From: Clostridiales bacterium UBA3953
Lineage (GTDB): Bacteria; Bacillota; Clostridia; Oscillospirales; CAG-272
Assembly: GCA_002385415.1 (NCBI GenBank)
Contig: DGDL01000096.1
Coordinates: 1 to 37,090 of the forward strand
Reading direction: 5' to 3'
DNA: 37,090 nt
Numbering within the stretch: the stretch's first letter is position 1; each line of letters starts with the position of its first letter. Of this stretch, positions 24,115-32,608 are shown one piece after another. A program made the translations under genes and the position numbers. The notes under the pieces were generated by a model. That model was given only the letters and a program-made list of their open reading frames with translations. It searched no databases and was not told where the DNA came from.

Positions 24115-27036
24115 TTAGGTTTCAATTCCAAACCTCACAAACGCATAGCGCACGTCGTATGCAGAGCATTTGCCGTCGCGCCACTCGCCTTCAAACGAGA
24201 AGGTGTTCGGGCCGACGCCGTAAGGTTCGGGGTCGTGGCGATGGTGCGGGCCAAGCAGGTTGCGGTTGGAGTTATAGATTTTCAATGTAATAGTATTTTC
24301 ACCGTTTTTCAGATAGGGCGCGAGATCGCAGCGGTTGGTAAACATCAGTGTTGCGGCATGCTCGCCGTTGACACTGACCTCGCAAACCGCCCATCTGCCG
24401 CCAAGCTCGAGGCCGGTCGGGTCGCCGGGCGTATAGCGATATTTTGTCGAAAGCTCCATTTCACCTGCAAAGAACGGATAGCCGTCCTCGGTTATATGCG
24501 CGGCATCAACATCGGACGCCTGCTTTTTGAGCGCGAACACACCGTCGTATCGCAGGCTGTTGCGCTCGCCGGGGATAAAGCGCGAGCGCTCGGTATCGAC
24601 AGCGAAATCGCCGAACAGATAAACGCACTCGATTTCGGTGTCAAACGCCAGGCAGTTGCGCAGCGACTCGGACACGCCGCCGTAGAGGACATAGTAGACA
24701 TAGTCGCGCTGATAATAGTCAAAGCCCATTACAAACTCGTTTGTGCCTATGCAGAGCAGCGAGCTGATGTCGGCGGACATAAAGCTGCGGTCGATGCGAT
24801 ACTCACCGTCGGGCTCAATATTTGTGCCGTTGAACTCGAGACGCGTGAAATTCAGCGGCTCAAATACGGCGCGAACGCTGCCGGGCTTTTCAAGCACATT
24901 GAATTCGAACTTGAGATAAAGCGGTCCCCTATAGCGGTCGCGCAGCAGCGTGTCGCGAATCTCCTCTATTGGGCGCAGCTCGCTGAAAATCTCGCCGTCG
25001 GTCGACACGCGGGCACGGTCAAGCGTGAGCGCGTTTTCGGGTTTGCGCGCAAAGGACATCCTTTCGCTTAACTTGATCGGAGCGGGCTTTGCGGGCTTTT
25101 CGGCAACAAAATCGAGCGCTTCGGGCGATTCTACCAGCACATACGACTGGCCGGGTTCAAAGTCGAGCGTTACAAGCGCGCCGCGTTCGGTATGTTCGCC
25201 AAGCAGCGCGAATGGCTCGAGAGTGTGCATGTCAAGACCGCAGACCTTTTTGCATCCGACAAGCGAGGCTTTGACACCGGTTATCTCCTTGTCCGAGAGG
25301 TTGACAACGTAAAACAGCCTGCCCTCGGGCGTTTTGCGTATCATGGTGCGCAGTGCAGGAACGTTTTTGCCGTCTCTCGAGAGCGAAAACTCGGCTGCAG
25401 CCTGGATTTCACTAAATGTGATGTTGGATTTAAGCCAGCTGTAATCGGCGAGGCGTCCGTCGACGCGTGTCGGCGCCGGACCATACATCCAAAGCTTGCC
25501 GCCGCCGGCAAGATATCTGCGCAGAAGCGCGACAGTTGAGCTGTCGAGCGTCTCACAATAGGGCAGTATGACGTATTTATACTCGCACAGACCGACGCGG
25601 ATTGTGTCGCCGGTGACAGAGCCGTATTTGGCCATCAGTATCTCGTCGCCGTAATGATAGGCGATTTGGTTTTGCCCGAGCTGGTCGGAAAGCTGATAGA
25701 GCTTGTTTGAAAGTTCTGCCACAGAGCCGTAGTCCATGTCGCGCTTGTATGTAAGATAAGCGCTGTGCATGGGGTGAATAACAAGCACATCAGCCGACTC
25801 TTTTCCGCGCGACAGCGCCGCGCCGAGGTTGTTGAAATAGATATTGAATTCATTGAGATAGCGCTGCCAAGGCAGGTGCTCGGAGTAATGGGCGGGATAG
25901 TCGCGCTTGCGCTGGCCACGCTCCGAGTATGCATAAAGGTGCTGGCACATCACGTTGACGCCGCCGGCGTATTGAAGCTCCGCTATGCGCTTGAGCTCGA
26001 GCGGCGATACGTCCCAGCCGCAGCAGCCGAACATCTCGGACAGCGCTTTGGACTTGCCGAGCTGCTCGCAGACAGAGCCGAGCTGGCGGGGCGCAAGGTC
26101 GGACGAAAGGCCGCGTCCGAGATAGTCTATGCCCGGCATGTGCTGGTATTCATAGAAAGGCATGACACCGCCGCAGCACCACATCTGGCCTGAAAGCGAG
26201 CCTTCCTCAACCGCGTGGCCGGTTATTTTGCAGCCGTGCTTCTCACACCATTCATAAATAGGCTTTATAAAATTGTTTATAAACAGCGTGTGCAAAAGCA
26301 GGTAATAGTCATGGCGGAACTCCTTGTCGCCCTCACAGTCGATAAATAGTGCGGGTAAATTGTCAAAAATGTCATACCCGTATTTGTTTTTAAATTCGCG
26401 GGGCAGGATGTTCGACCATGGGGTCGCCCAGCGATAATATTGAGGCTCATCGGTGAAAAACCCGGGCATCCCGCCGCCGAAATCACTGCCTAAGCGGTGC
26501 AGGTAGCGTTCATGCGTTGCTGCGATAAATTTTGCGGTTATCGACGCGTCAAGTGTATCCACATACGACGAATCGGCATGGCGTGTTATTACAAGATACT
26601 TGTTGGCGCCACAGGGCTGGGTCACCCGGCGCACAGATTCGCCTTCCATGACGTAAACGGCAAGCACATCGCCGTCTTCGGGGAAGGTGCCGGATTCATT
26701 AAACCGCAGATAAAGCGCATGGTTTGCCGGATCGCCAAGCAGCTCGCCGCCGGCAAAACCGCTGGGCCAGCCGTTTTCGTCGTACGACCACGCCTCCATG
26801 TCAAGCTTTTTTGCTTCATCCACGCAGGCCTCTATGCATTCAAACCACTCGTCACTCATATATTCGGTCTCAAGTCCGCCGCGCGCATGCATGAAAAAGC
26901 CGTTCATTTTAAGCTCATGCATGTTGTGGATTTGGCGCTTGAGCTCGTCCGGGTCAAGTTTGTCATTCCAGCTCCAAAACGGCAAACTGCCGTATGAAGG
27001 CGCATAATCCTTGATTTCGTCGATAAGTTTTTTCAT
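24115..27036 (-). CDS. GH106-like glycoside hydrolase (putative alpha-L-rhamnosidase family)
   Basis: 973 residues, no signal peptide, so probably cytoplasmic. The N-terminal (beta/alpha)8-type region has the hallmarks of the GH106-like group: PFWSWNDKLDPDELKRQI, GFFMHARGGLETEY, AWSYDENGWPSGFAGG, FFTDEPQYY and GHAVEEGS, with several conserved acidic residues that could be catalytic. A central Rossmann-like domain (about 440-560) and C-terminal beta-sandwich domains (about 690-970, ending in a jelly-roll with LEGGRWAVCEV-like strands) follow. Substrate is not visible; rhamnose-containing plant or microbial glycans are typical for GH106, but many members are uncharacterised. It follows the ygjP gene after 19 nt and is probably co-transcribed with it. 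No transporter or other sugar gene is near. Confidence 0.8.
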   Translation of the reverse strand: MKKLIDEIKDYAPSYGSLPFWSWNDKLDPDELKRQIHNMHELKMNGFFMHARGGLETEYMSDEWFECIEACVDEAKKLDMEAWSYDENGWPSGFAGGELLGDPANHALYLRFNESGTFPEDGDVLAVYVMEGESVRRVTQPCGANKYLVITRHADSSYVDTLDASITAKFIAATHERYLHRLGSDFGGGMPGFFTDEPQYYRWATPWSNILPREFKNKYGYDIFDNLPALFIDCEGDKEFRHDYYLLLHTLFINNFIKPIYEWCEKHGCKITGHAVEEGSLSGQMWCCGGVMPFYEYQHMPGIDYLGRGLSSDLAPRQLGSVCEQLGKSKALSEMFGCCGWDVSPLELKRIAELQYAGGVNVMCQHLYAYSERGQRKRDYPAHYSEHLPWQRYLNEFNIYFNNLGAALSRGKESADVLVIHPMHSAYLTYKRDMDYGSVAELSNKLYQLSDQLGQNQIAYHYGDEILMAKYGSVTGDTIRVGLCEYKYVILPYCETLDSSTVALLRRYLAGGGKLWMYGPAPTRVDGRLADYSWLKSNITFSEIQAAAEFSLSRDGKNVPALRTMIRKTPEGRLFYVVNLSDKEITGVKASLVGCKKVCGLDMHTLEPFALLGEHTERGALVTLDFEPGQSYVLVESPEALDFVAEKPAKPAPIKLSERMSFARKPENALTLDRARVSTDGEIFSELRPIEEIRDTLLRDRYRGPLYLKFEFNVLEKPGSVRAVFEPLNFTRLEFNGTNIEPDGEYRIDRSFMSADISSLLCIGTNEFVMGFDYYQRDYVYYVLYGGVSESLRNCLAFDTEIECVYLFGDFAVDTERSRFIPGERNSLRYDGVFALKKQASDVDAAHITEDGYPFFAGEMELSTKYRYTPGDPTGLELGGRWAVCEVSVNGEHAATLMFTNRCDLAPYLKNGENTITLKIYNSNRNLLGPHHRHDPEPYGVGPNTFSFEGEWRDGKCSAYDVRYAFVRFGIET

Positions 27037-27055
27037 TGATGCAACCTCGCATTTC

Positions 27056-27766
27056 TTACAAATAGTTTATCAGCATGGAGTGTTCTTTAAGCCAGTGTTC
27101 GACGCGCCTGCGCTCGGGAAAGACGCGCTCCAGCTCGTCATAAAACTCCGCTTTATGATTTTTATGTTTTATATGGCACAGCTCGTGTGCCACAACATAG
27201 TCTATAGCCTCCGGAATGCAGAAAATAAGACGCCATGAGAGGTTAATCGAGTTTTTGCCGCTGCACATTCCCCAGCGCGTCCGAGCATCGGACAGTCGCA
27301 CCGATTTCCATGTCACACCGAGCAGCTCGCCGTATTTTAAAAGGCGCGCATTTATCTCGTCCGCCGCCTGCTCGCGCAGCCAATTTATTATGCCGGGAAG
27401 CTCAATTTCGGCAGGCAAAATCAAAAAGCCGCCCTCGATGTGCGGAGAGGATGCGCCGGCAATCCGTTTTGCAGTGAGAGTTTTCCCGAGAAAAAGGAGC
27501 ACATCGCCATCCGCGCCTGTGAACGGAGGGGGCATGGTAGCCTCGCGCTCGCGACGCTGCGTCTCAACTTTTTCAAGGGCTTTCTCTATCCACTCGGCTT
27601 TTGACTCGGCAAACGCGCGGGCGGTAGCATACGGCATGTGGGCTGGTGCACGCACAATGACCTCGCCGCTCGGTTTAACCTCGATGGCAACTGTTCGCCG
27701 GTTCGAATGTACGATTGTATAAATTATGCCGCTCGAAAGCGACAGCGTGCGGTTATTATTTGCCAT
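27056..27766 (-). CDS. YgjP-type (DUF45/M48-like) zinc metallopeptidase
   Basis: 236 residues. The C-terminal SprT-like metallopeptidase has VVAHELCHIKHKNHKAEFYD: HELCH supplies two zinc ligands and the catalytic Glu, and the later His the third ligand. TRWGMCSGKNSINLSWRLIF precedes it, as usual for the YgjP family. The N-terminal half (RTVAIEVKPSGEVIVRAP) is the conserved beta domain and begins close to the ATG, so a much later start is unlikely. The physiological substrate of the family is unknown. The gene's own promoter overlaps the downstream edge of the copA terminator region, and the ATG lies at the predicted transcription start. Confidence 0.88.
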   Translation of the reverse strand: MANNNRTLSLSSGIIYTIVHSNRRTVAIEVKPSGEVIVRAPAHMPYATARAFAESKAEWIEKALEKVETQRREREATMPPPFTGADGDVLLFLGKTLTAKRIAGASSPHIEGGFLILPAEIELPGIINWLREQAADEINARLLKYGELLGVTWKSVRLSDARTRWGMCSGKNSINLSWRLIFCIPEAIDYVVAHELCHIKHKNHKAEFYDELERVFPERRRVEHWLKEHSMLINYL

Positions 27767-27772
27767 GGTGTC

Positions 27773-27801
27773 AGTATACCATTTAACAGCAAGTTTGTAA
27801 A
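27773..27801 (-). promoter_or_regulatory. Promoter of ygjP, predicting a leaderless mRNA
   Basis: On the minus strand TTTACA (27796-27801), 17 nt, TATACT (27773-27778). Only 6 nt (GACACC) lie between the -10 box and the ATG, so transcription should begin at or next to the A of the start codon. No Shine-Dalgarno sequence is present. Confidence 0.65.
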
Positions 27802-27804
27802 GAC

Positions 27805-27838
27805 AAAAAAAGCCGTGCGGATTGCACCCGCACGGCTT
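27805..27838 (-). terminator. Terminator of copA
   Basis: Read on the minus strand, AAGCCGTGCGG pairs with CCGCACGGCTT (27828-27838 with 27810-27820) across a 7-nt loop and is followed by six Ts. It lies 36 nt beyond the copA stop. Confidence 0.92.
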
Positions 27839-27874
27839 AAGTATCTAACGTGATGTGTAAATTTTACTGTATCT

Positions 27875-30340
27875 TCAGGAGTATTTCTTTTTCTTTCCGA
27901 ACCTGCGCAGACGAAGGGCGTTTGCCACGACCGACACGGACGAGAGCGCCATCGCCGCGCCCGCGAATATCGGGTTGAGCAGCGGCCCGCCGAAAATGTA
28001 GAACACGCCCGCAGCAAACGGTATGCCCACCGAATTGTAGAAGAACGCCCAGAACAGGTTTTCTTTAATGTTGCGTATTGTCGCGCGGCTGAGCGCGATT
28101 GCGGTGCCGACCTCACGCAAATCGCCGCGCATTGAAACGATGTCGGCGCTTTCGACCGCAACGTCTGCGCCGGTGCCGATGGCAATGCCCACATCGGCGG
28201 CAGCAAGTGCGGGCGCGTCGTTTATGCCGTCGCCAACCATTGCTACGCGCTTGCCCTCGGCGCGCAGGCGCTCGATTTCGGCCGCTTTGCCGCCGGGCAG
28301 CACTTCAGCGAGCACATTTTTGATGCCGACCTCATCTGCAATCGCGCGAGCGGTGGCTTTGTTGTCGCCGGTTATCATCCAGACCTCGACGCCCAGACGG
28401 TTGAGTTCGGCGATTGCATTTCGGCTGGTTTCTTTTACGGTGTCGGCCGCGCCGAGCAGCATGACAAGCCTGCCGTCGACGGCGATAAACATAAGTGTCC
28501 TGCCAGACGACGAAAGCCGCAATGCGTCGGCCTCTGCGGCGGACGTGTCAATCCCGCTTTCCCACATGAGCTTGAGCGTGCCCGCAAGTACCTTGCGGCC
28601 GGAAACAGTCGCCTCTATGCCCCGACCGGGAAGGGCTTTGAAATCTTCGGGGGAGACAAGCTCAAGCCCGCGCTCCTCGGCGGCGTCCACTACGGCGCGC
28701 GCTACAGGATGCTCGGAGCCGCGCTCGGCCGATGCGGCAAGCGCAAGCAGTTCATTTTCGCTCTCGTCGCTATATACAGCGATGTCGGTCAGGCGAGGTT
28801 TGCCCTCGGTGATGGTGCCGGTTTTGTCCAGCACAACGGCGCTGACCGAGTGGAGGGTCTCAAGCGCTTCGCCACTTTTAATAAGCACGCCGAGCTCGGC
28901 GCCGCGGCCGGTGCCGACCATGATGGCTATAGGCGTCGCAAGGCCCAGCGCACAGGGGCAGGCGATAACGAGAACGGTTACAAATATCGAGAGCACAAAG
29001 CCCATATCCTTGCCCGCTATCGCCCATCCGATAGCTGCTATAGCCGCAATTACCATGACGACGGGCACAAAATAGCCCGATACAATGTCGGCAAGTCGCG
29101 CGATGGGCGCCTTGCGGCTCTGCGCATCCTCGACAAGCTTTATAATTTTGGAGAGTGTCGTGTCGGAGCCGACGCGCGAGGCGCGGAAGCGCACGAGCCC
29201 CTCGCCGTTGACGCTGCCGCCGATGACAAGGTCGCCGGGATTTTTTTCGACGGGCAGGCTTTCGCCGGTCAAAAGCGACTCATCGGCCGATGACTGGCCG
29301 GACACAATCTCGCCGTCGACAGGAAAAACAGAGCCGGGGCGCACTACAACAATGTCGCCGACCTCGACTTCGGCGGTGGGAATCTCGACCTCGACGCCGT
29401 TCCGCTCGACGGTTGCGGTCTGCGGGCGCAGTTTCATGAGCTTCTTTATAGCCTCCGACGCGCGCCCTTTGCTTACGGACTCAAGGTATTTGCCAAGCAT
29501 GACAAGCGTTACTACGACCGCGGCTGACTCGAAATAAAGCGAGTCGACAAAGACAGTGTGCCCGCGAGCAATCATTGCTGTGCCGAACACGCTGTAAAGG
29601 AATGCGCTGCCCGTTCCGACGGCGATGAGTGTGTCCATGTTGGGCGCACCATGCAGCAGCGTTTTAAATCCTCGCGTGTAAAAGTGCGAGCCGCTGATAA
29701 TGACGGGGAGCGTCAGCCCGAGCTGGACAAGCGCAAATGTCAAGGGGCGCGTGTGGTGTGACATAAACTCCGGCAGCGGCAGATTTAAAAATCCGAACAT
29801 GTGTGCCATACCGATATAAAGCTCGGGCAAAGCGAAAACAATGGCAACTATAAGCCTGACAAGCAGCCCTTTTTCGCCGCGGGCGTGAGCCGATTCTGTC
29901 GAGCCGGCGTCCGCCGCCTCGGACGGCTGATAGCCAGCCTCTTTTATTGCCGATTTGATGTCGGCGAGTTTGACTTTCGACGGGTCGTATTCAAATATGC
30001 CGCGATTTGTCGCAAGGTTGACCTGTGCAGATATGACACCGTCTAGTTTTCTCGCGGCGCGCTCGACGGCTGCCGAGCAGGCGGCGCAGGTCATGCCGCC
30101 GATGGCAAGCTCGACCCGGGCGACCTGTATATCTTCCTCAAGCCCGTAGCCTGCCCCCTCAACCGCGGATTTTATAGAGTCAAAATCCAAGGACTTTTCG
30201 TCAAAATTCACCGTCATCTTATCGGTTGCGACGTTGACGTCGCAGGATGTGACGCCGTCAAGTCCGTATACGGCTTTTTTCACCGCAGCGGCGCATGCGG
30301 CGCACGACATGCCGGTTACTTTATATGTTTTCTCGGCCAT
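27875..30340 (-). CDS. copA: Copper-exporting P1B-type ATPase
   Basis: 821 residues. Two N-terminal heavy-metal-binding domains carry GMSCAAC (near residue 9) and GMTCAAC (near residue 78). Then follow eight TM helices, the actuator TGES motif (LLTGESLPV), the ion-selective CPC motif (CPCALGLATP), phosphorylated Asp505 in DKTGT, the SEHPVA motif typical of P1B pumps, and GDGINDAP. The last helix has MALSSVSVV. This set defines Cu(I) export across the membrane. GGTGAT 4-5 nt before the ATG is the ribosome-binding site. No csoR, copY or copZ is adjacent; regulation may act at the inverted repeat in the leader. Confidence 0.97.
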   Translation of the reverse strand: MAEKTYKVTGMSCAACAAAVKKAVYGLDGVTSCDVNVATDKMTVNFDEKSLDFDSIKSAVEGAGYGLEEDIQVARVELAIGGMTCAACSAAVERAARKLDGVISAQVNLATNRGIFEYDPSKVKLADIKSAIKEAGYQPSEAADAGSTESAHARGEKGLLVRLIVAIVFALPELYIGMAHMFGFLNLPLPEFMSHHTRPLTFALVQLGLTLPVIISGSHFYTRGFKTLLHGAPNMDTLIAVGTGSAFLYSVFGTAMIARGHTVFVDSLYFESAAVVVTLVMLGKYLESVSKGRASEAIKKLMKLRPQTATVERNGVEVEIPTAEVEVGDIVVVRPGSVFPVDGEIVSGQSSADESLLTGESLPVEKNPGDLVIGGSVNGEGLVRFRASRVGSDTTLSKIIKLVEDAQSRKAPIARLADIVSGYFVPVVMVIAAIAAIGWAIAGKDMGFVLSIFVTVLVIACPCALGLATPIAIMVGTGRGAELGVLIKSGEALETLHSVSAVVLDKTGTITEGKPRLTDIAVYSDESENELLALAASAERGSEHPVARAVVDAAEERGLELVSPEDFKALPGRGIEATVSGRKVLAGTLKLMWESGIDTSAAEADALRLSSSGRTLMFIAVDGRLVMLLGAADTVKETSRNAIAELNRLGVEVWMITGDNKATARAIADEVGIKNVLAEVLPGGKAAEIERLRAEGKRVAMVGDGINDAPALAAADVGIAIGTGADVAVESADIVSMRGDLREVGTAIALSRATIRNIKENLFWAFFYNSVGIPFAAGVFYIFGGPLLNPIFAGAAMALSSVSVVANALRLRRFGKKKKYS

Positions 30341-30644
30341 AACATCACCTGTTTCGTGATTGTGGGGATTATAAGTTTAATTAAACCCACAATTCATACT
30401 GATTTAGTATATTATATCATATCCTATGAAATAAGTCGAGATATTTTTTGCTGCTTTGTGAGCAGGTCACGTTTTTCGGAACATTTGCTATTTTAGATAC
30501 TATTTTAGAGTCGGTTATTGTCTGTTTCGGCGACTTTTCGCTTTGGTTTTTGTATTTATGCTCAAAACATCAAGCAAAATGCAGTTTGGCGTGTTATACT
30601 GCTGTGTGCGGATGTGATTTTACGGGGCAGGGGGAGGGTGAGCA
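30341..30644. promoter_or_regulatory. Divergent control region between copA and the AraC-GGDEF gene
   Basis: On the minus strand TCGACT (30434-30439), 17 nt, TATAAT (30411-30416) is the best copA promoter. An 8-bp inverted repeat ATTGTGGG (30359-30366) / CCCACAAT (30386-30393) lies between this promoter and the ATG, with the palindrome TTTAATTAAA in its loop: a plausible operator. A second TATAAT (30368-30373) has no good -35. Toward the AraC-GGDEF gene only TATACT near 30595 stands out, without a clear -35. Confidence 0.6.
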
Positions 30645-31439
30645 TTGAAAAACTTTATGGTACTCGCCGAGTCGATTAATATAATCGAGGAAAACCTGCG
30701 CGGAGAGATTTCGCGCGAGGAGATTGCGGCTCGCTGCTTTGTATCATTGTCGTCGCTTGAAAAGCTGTACAGGTATGCACTGGGCATGGGTATAAGAGAT
30801 TACATAGAGCGGCGACGCATGACGCTTGCGGCAAAGGACATTGTGAGCGGCCGCTCTGTTACCGAAACTGCCATGAGTTTGGGATACAGTTCTCCCGAGG
30901 TTTTCTCGCGCGCGTTTAAGCGCGTTTGGAATATTAACCCCTCAAAGTTTCGAAAAACATGGAAGTTTACAGGTATTTTCCCCAAAATAAACTGCGAATA
31001 TAAAGAAGGAGAGGATTTTGCCATGGCGCGCAAAAAGGTTGATTTGAGCGAAGCTTATGAATTTTTGCGTTCGCGGGAGGGCTGCATAGTGCTATGCTTT
31101 GATATTGTTGGTCTGACAGAGGCAAATGCCATATCGCGCAGGATGGGCGATATGGTTATACTTGAGGCACTGCGCCGCATAGACCGGTCGGCAGGCGACG
31201 ATATGCTGACACTTCGCATCGGAGGTGACGAGTTTGCGCTTGTGACGAATCTCACAGACGAATCAAAGGCGCAGGCGCTCGCCGATGAGATACTATCGCA
31301 CAATGGCGATAGTGTGAAATGTGACGGGCTCGACTTTCCGGTATCGCTATGGTGTGGGAAAACGCGCATTCCGGAATCGCTGCGCTATGGCGAGTTTTTC
31401 ACAGACTTGCACAGGGCGATAAACGAAAGCAAAAAGTGA
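30645..31439 (+). CDS. AraC-type HTH protein fused to a compact GGDEF domain
   Basis: 264 residues from a TTG start with GGGAGGGTG just upstream; ATG 30657 would be too far from it. Residues about 5-105 form an AraC/XylS DNA-binding domain with both helix-turn-helices (EEIAARCFVSLSSLEKLYRY and VTETAMSLGYSSPEVFSRAF). After a linker, residues about 145-262 form a short GGDEF domain: Asp153 (CFDIVG), Asn161, MGDMVILEAL, and an intact GGDEF at 193-197. The usual second Asp of DxD and the IND Asp are replaced (Val, Ala), and the domain is about 40 residues shorter than usual, so cyclase activity is uncertain. It could bind or make a cyclic dinucleotide and link it to transcription. It is divergent from copA. 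Confidence 0.85.
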   Translation: MKNFMVLAESINIIEENLRGEISREEIAARCFVSLSSLEKLYRYALGMGIRDYIERRRMTLAAKDIVSGRSVTETAMSLGYSSPEVFSRAFKRVWNINPSKFRKTWKFTGIFPKINCEYKEGEDFAMARKKVDLSEAYEFLRSREGCIVLCFDIVGLTEANAISRRMGDMVILEALRRIDRSAGDDMLTLRIGGDEFALVTNLTDESKAQALADEILSHNGDSVKCDGLDFPVSLWCGKTRIPESLRYGEFFTDLHRAINESKK

Positions 31440-31480
31440 GCGCAGGCTTTGCCGAGCCGCCGCTGGAAGGCTGCATTTAT

Positions 31481-31524
31481 AAAGCAAAAAGATGGCTGCA
31501 TAGCGTCAGTCATCTTTTTGCTTT
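31481..31524. terminator. Bidirectional terminator
   Basis: A perfect 14-bp stem AAAGCAAAAAGATG (31481-31494) / CATCTTTTTGCTTT (31511-31524) has a 16-nt loop with a few inner pairs. It is A/T-rich at both feet and sits between the convergent AraC-GGDEF and TetR genes. Confidence 0.85.
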
Positions 31525-31576
31525 CTATCGAGTATTGCAGTGTGCTGTAAAAATATCGGCGCAGCAAATTTCAATA

Positions 31577-32140
31577 TCACGGCAAATCGAACTCGCGGTT
31601 TATAGCTTTTGTCACCATATCAAGGTTTTCGGATGTATACGCAAGCTCGCCGCTGCCAATCATAACCGCAGCCCCATAGATAAGCGAGCGAACGACAAAG
31701 GTTTTTCGCTCGCGGACGTTGTCCGGCATATCCGTTTCGGCGCAGTATTTTAATATGAGTTCTTGCGTCGGTCGGCTGAGCCGTCCACGCAAAGCGCCCA
31801 TGTCTGTGCTGGTATCCCCCGCGCTCTGCATAATAATCACGCGGAGCTGGGGATGGTCAACGAGAAATTTTATATACTCACGGCAGACCTCGACAATCTT
31901 GTCGCGCGTTGTCGTCATGCGAGCGGCGGCTGTACGCTGCCGCTGCTCCCAAATCGCATTAATGTAGTCAACAATAGCCGATATATAGCTTTTTTTGTCG
32001 GGAAAATGCTTGTACGGCGCGGCGCACGACACCCCGCACCTTGCCGCTATGCGGCGCACGGAGAAATTTTGCAGTCCCCTTTGGCTCAGTTCCGCTATGC
32101 CTTCTGATATAAGCCTCTCCCGCAGGCCGCCACTTGACAT
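31577..32140 (-). CDS. TetR-family transcriptional regulator
   Basis: 187 residues from ATG 32140, which has GGAGGGG 4-5 nt upstream; the longer frame to 32191 starts almost at the -10 box and is unlikely. The N-terminal TetR helix-turn-helix is clear (FSVRRIAARCGVSCAAPYKH, then FPDKKSYISAIVDYI). The C-terminal ligand domain is helical and not assignable to a ligand. It is divergent from the fatty-acid operon, with a cluster of dyads between them, so a role as its repressor is likely but inferred. In other Firmicutes the equivalent role is played by FabT (MarR family) or FapR; a TetR protein there would be different. Confidence 0.88.
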   Translation of the reverse strand: MSSGGLRERLISEGIAELSQRGLQNFSVRRIAARCGVSCAAPYKHFPDKKSYISAIVDYINAIWEQRQRTAAARMTTTRDKIVEVCREYIKFLVDHPQLRVIIMQSAGDTSTDMGALRGRLSRPTQELILKYCAETDMPDNVRERKTFVVRSLIYGAAVMIGSGELAYTSENLDMVTKAINREFDLP

Positions 32141-32171
32141 AAAGCCCCTCCGGTAAAAGTGATTTTTGGGT

Positions 32172-32201
32172 ATTATACCACGCAGAAGCAAAAAATTTCA
32201 A
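32172..32201 (-). promoter_or_regulatory. Promoter of the TetR gene
   Basis: On the minus strand TTGAAA (32196-32201), 18 nt, TATAAT (32172-32177), about 31 nt before the ATG. Confidence 0.75.
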
Positions 32202-32272
32202 TTGCGCTGTAACATTCTGAGCCTGTCGAAGATTAATATACCAGAAGCAAGGGTAAAATTACTGATTGCAGA

Positions 32273-32336
32273 GGTTATCGGCAAAAGCCGCAGCCGATAG
32301 CCGATTTCTATGGCTGTCAGGTTATCGGTGATAACC
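32273..32336. promoter_or_regulatory. Cluster of GGTTATCGG dyads upstream of acpP (probable operator region)
   Basis: GGTTATCGGC (32273-32282) is paired with GCCGATAGCC (32293-32302; 9 of 10 complementary). A second copy forms the hairpin-like palindrome GGTTATC-GGT-GATAACC (32320-32336). AGCCGAT is also tandemly repeated at 32292-32305. The elements lie in the divergent region, 40-105 nt before acpP. I found no convincing promoter hexamers for acpP beside them. Confidence 0.6.
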
Positions 32337-32376
32337 TTATCTCCAAAAACATAACTTCAAAAAGGAGCATTTTAAG

Positions 32377-32607
32377 ATGGTTTTTGAAATTATTGCAGAA
32401 ATAATCGCCGAACGCAACGATTGTGACGTTTCCGAAATTAAGCACGAAAGCAAGTTTTCTGAGTTGGGCATCGACTCGCTCGACACGGTTGAGATGATGA
32501 TGAACCTTGAAGAGCGGCTCGGGCGCGAGATAGAGCTTGACCGCAAAGTTGAAACCGTCGGCGAGTTTGTCGCTTACGTAGAAGAAAAGCTCGCCGAAAA
32601 TAACTGA
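32377..32607 (+). CDS. acpP: Acyl carrier protein
   Basis: 76 residues, acidic and helical, with the phosphopantetheine attachment motif GIDSLD (Ser34). It carries growing acyl chains for the enzymes encoded downstream. AAAGGAG about 8 nt before the ATG is a good ribosome-binding site. It is first in the fatty-acid operon, 1 nt before fabK. The length and the position of the Ser are standard. Confidence 0.97.
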   Translation: MVFEIIAEIIAERNDCDVSEIKHESKFSELGIDSLDTVEMMMNLEERLGREIELDRKVETVGEFVAYVEEKLAENN

Positions 32608-32608
32608 A

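Noticed and set aside
30448..30648. Small plus-strand open frame (66 codons) between copA and the AraC-GGDEF gene
   Set aside because: It has no ribosome-binding site, an odd Cys/Phe-rich composition, and overlaps the start of the AraC-GGDEF gene and its promoter region.
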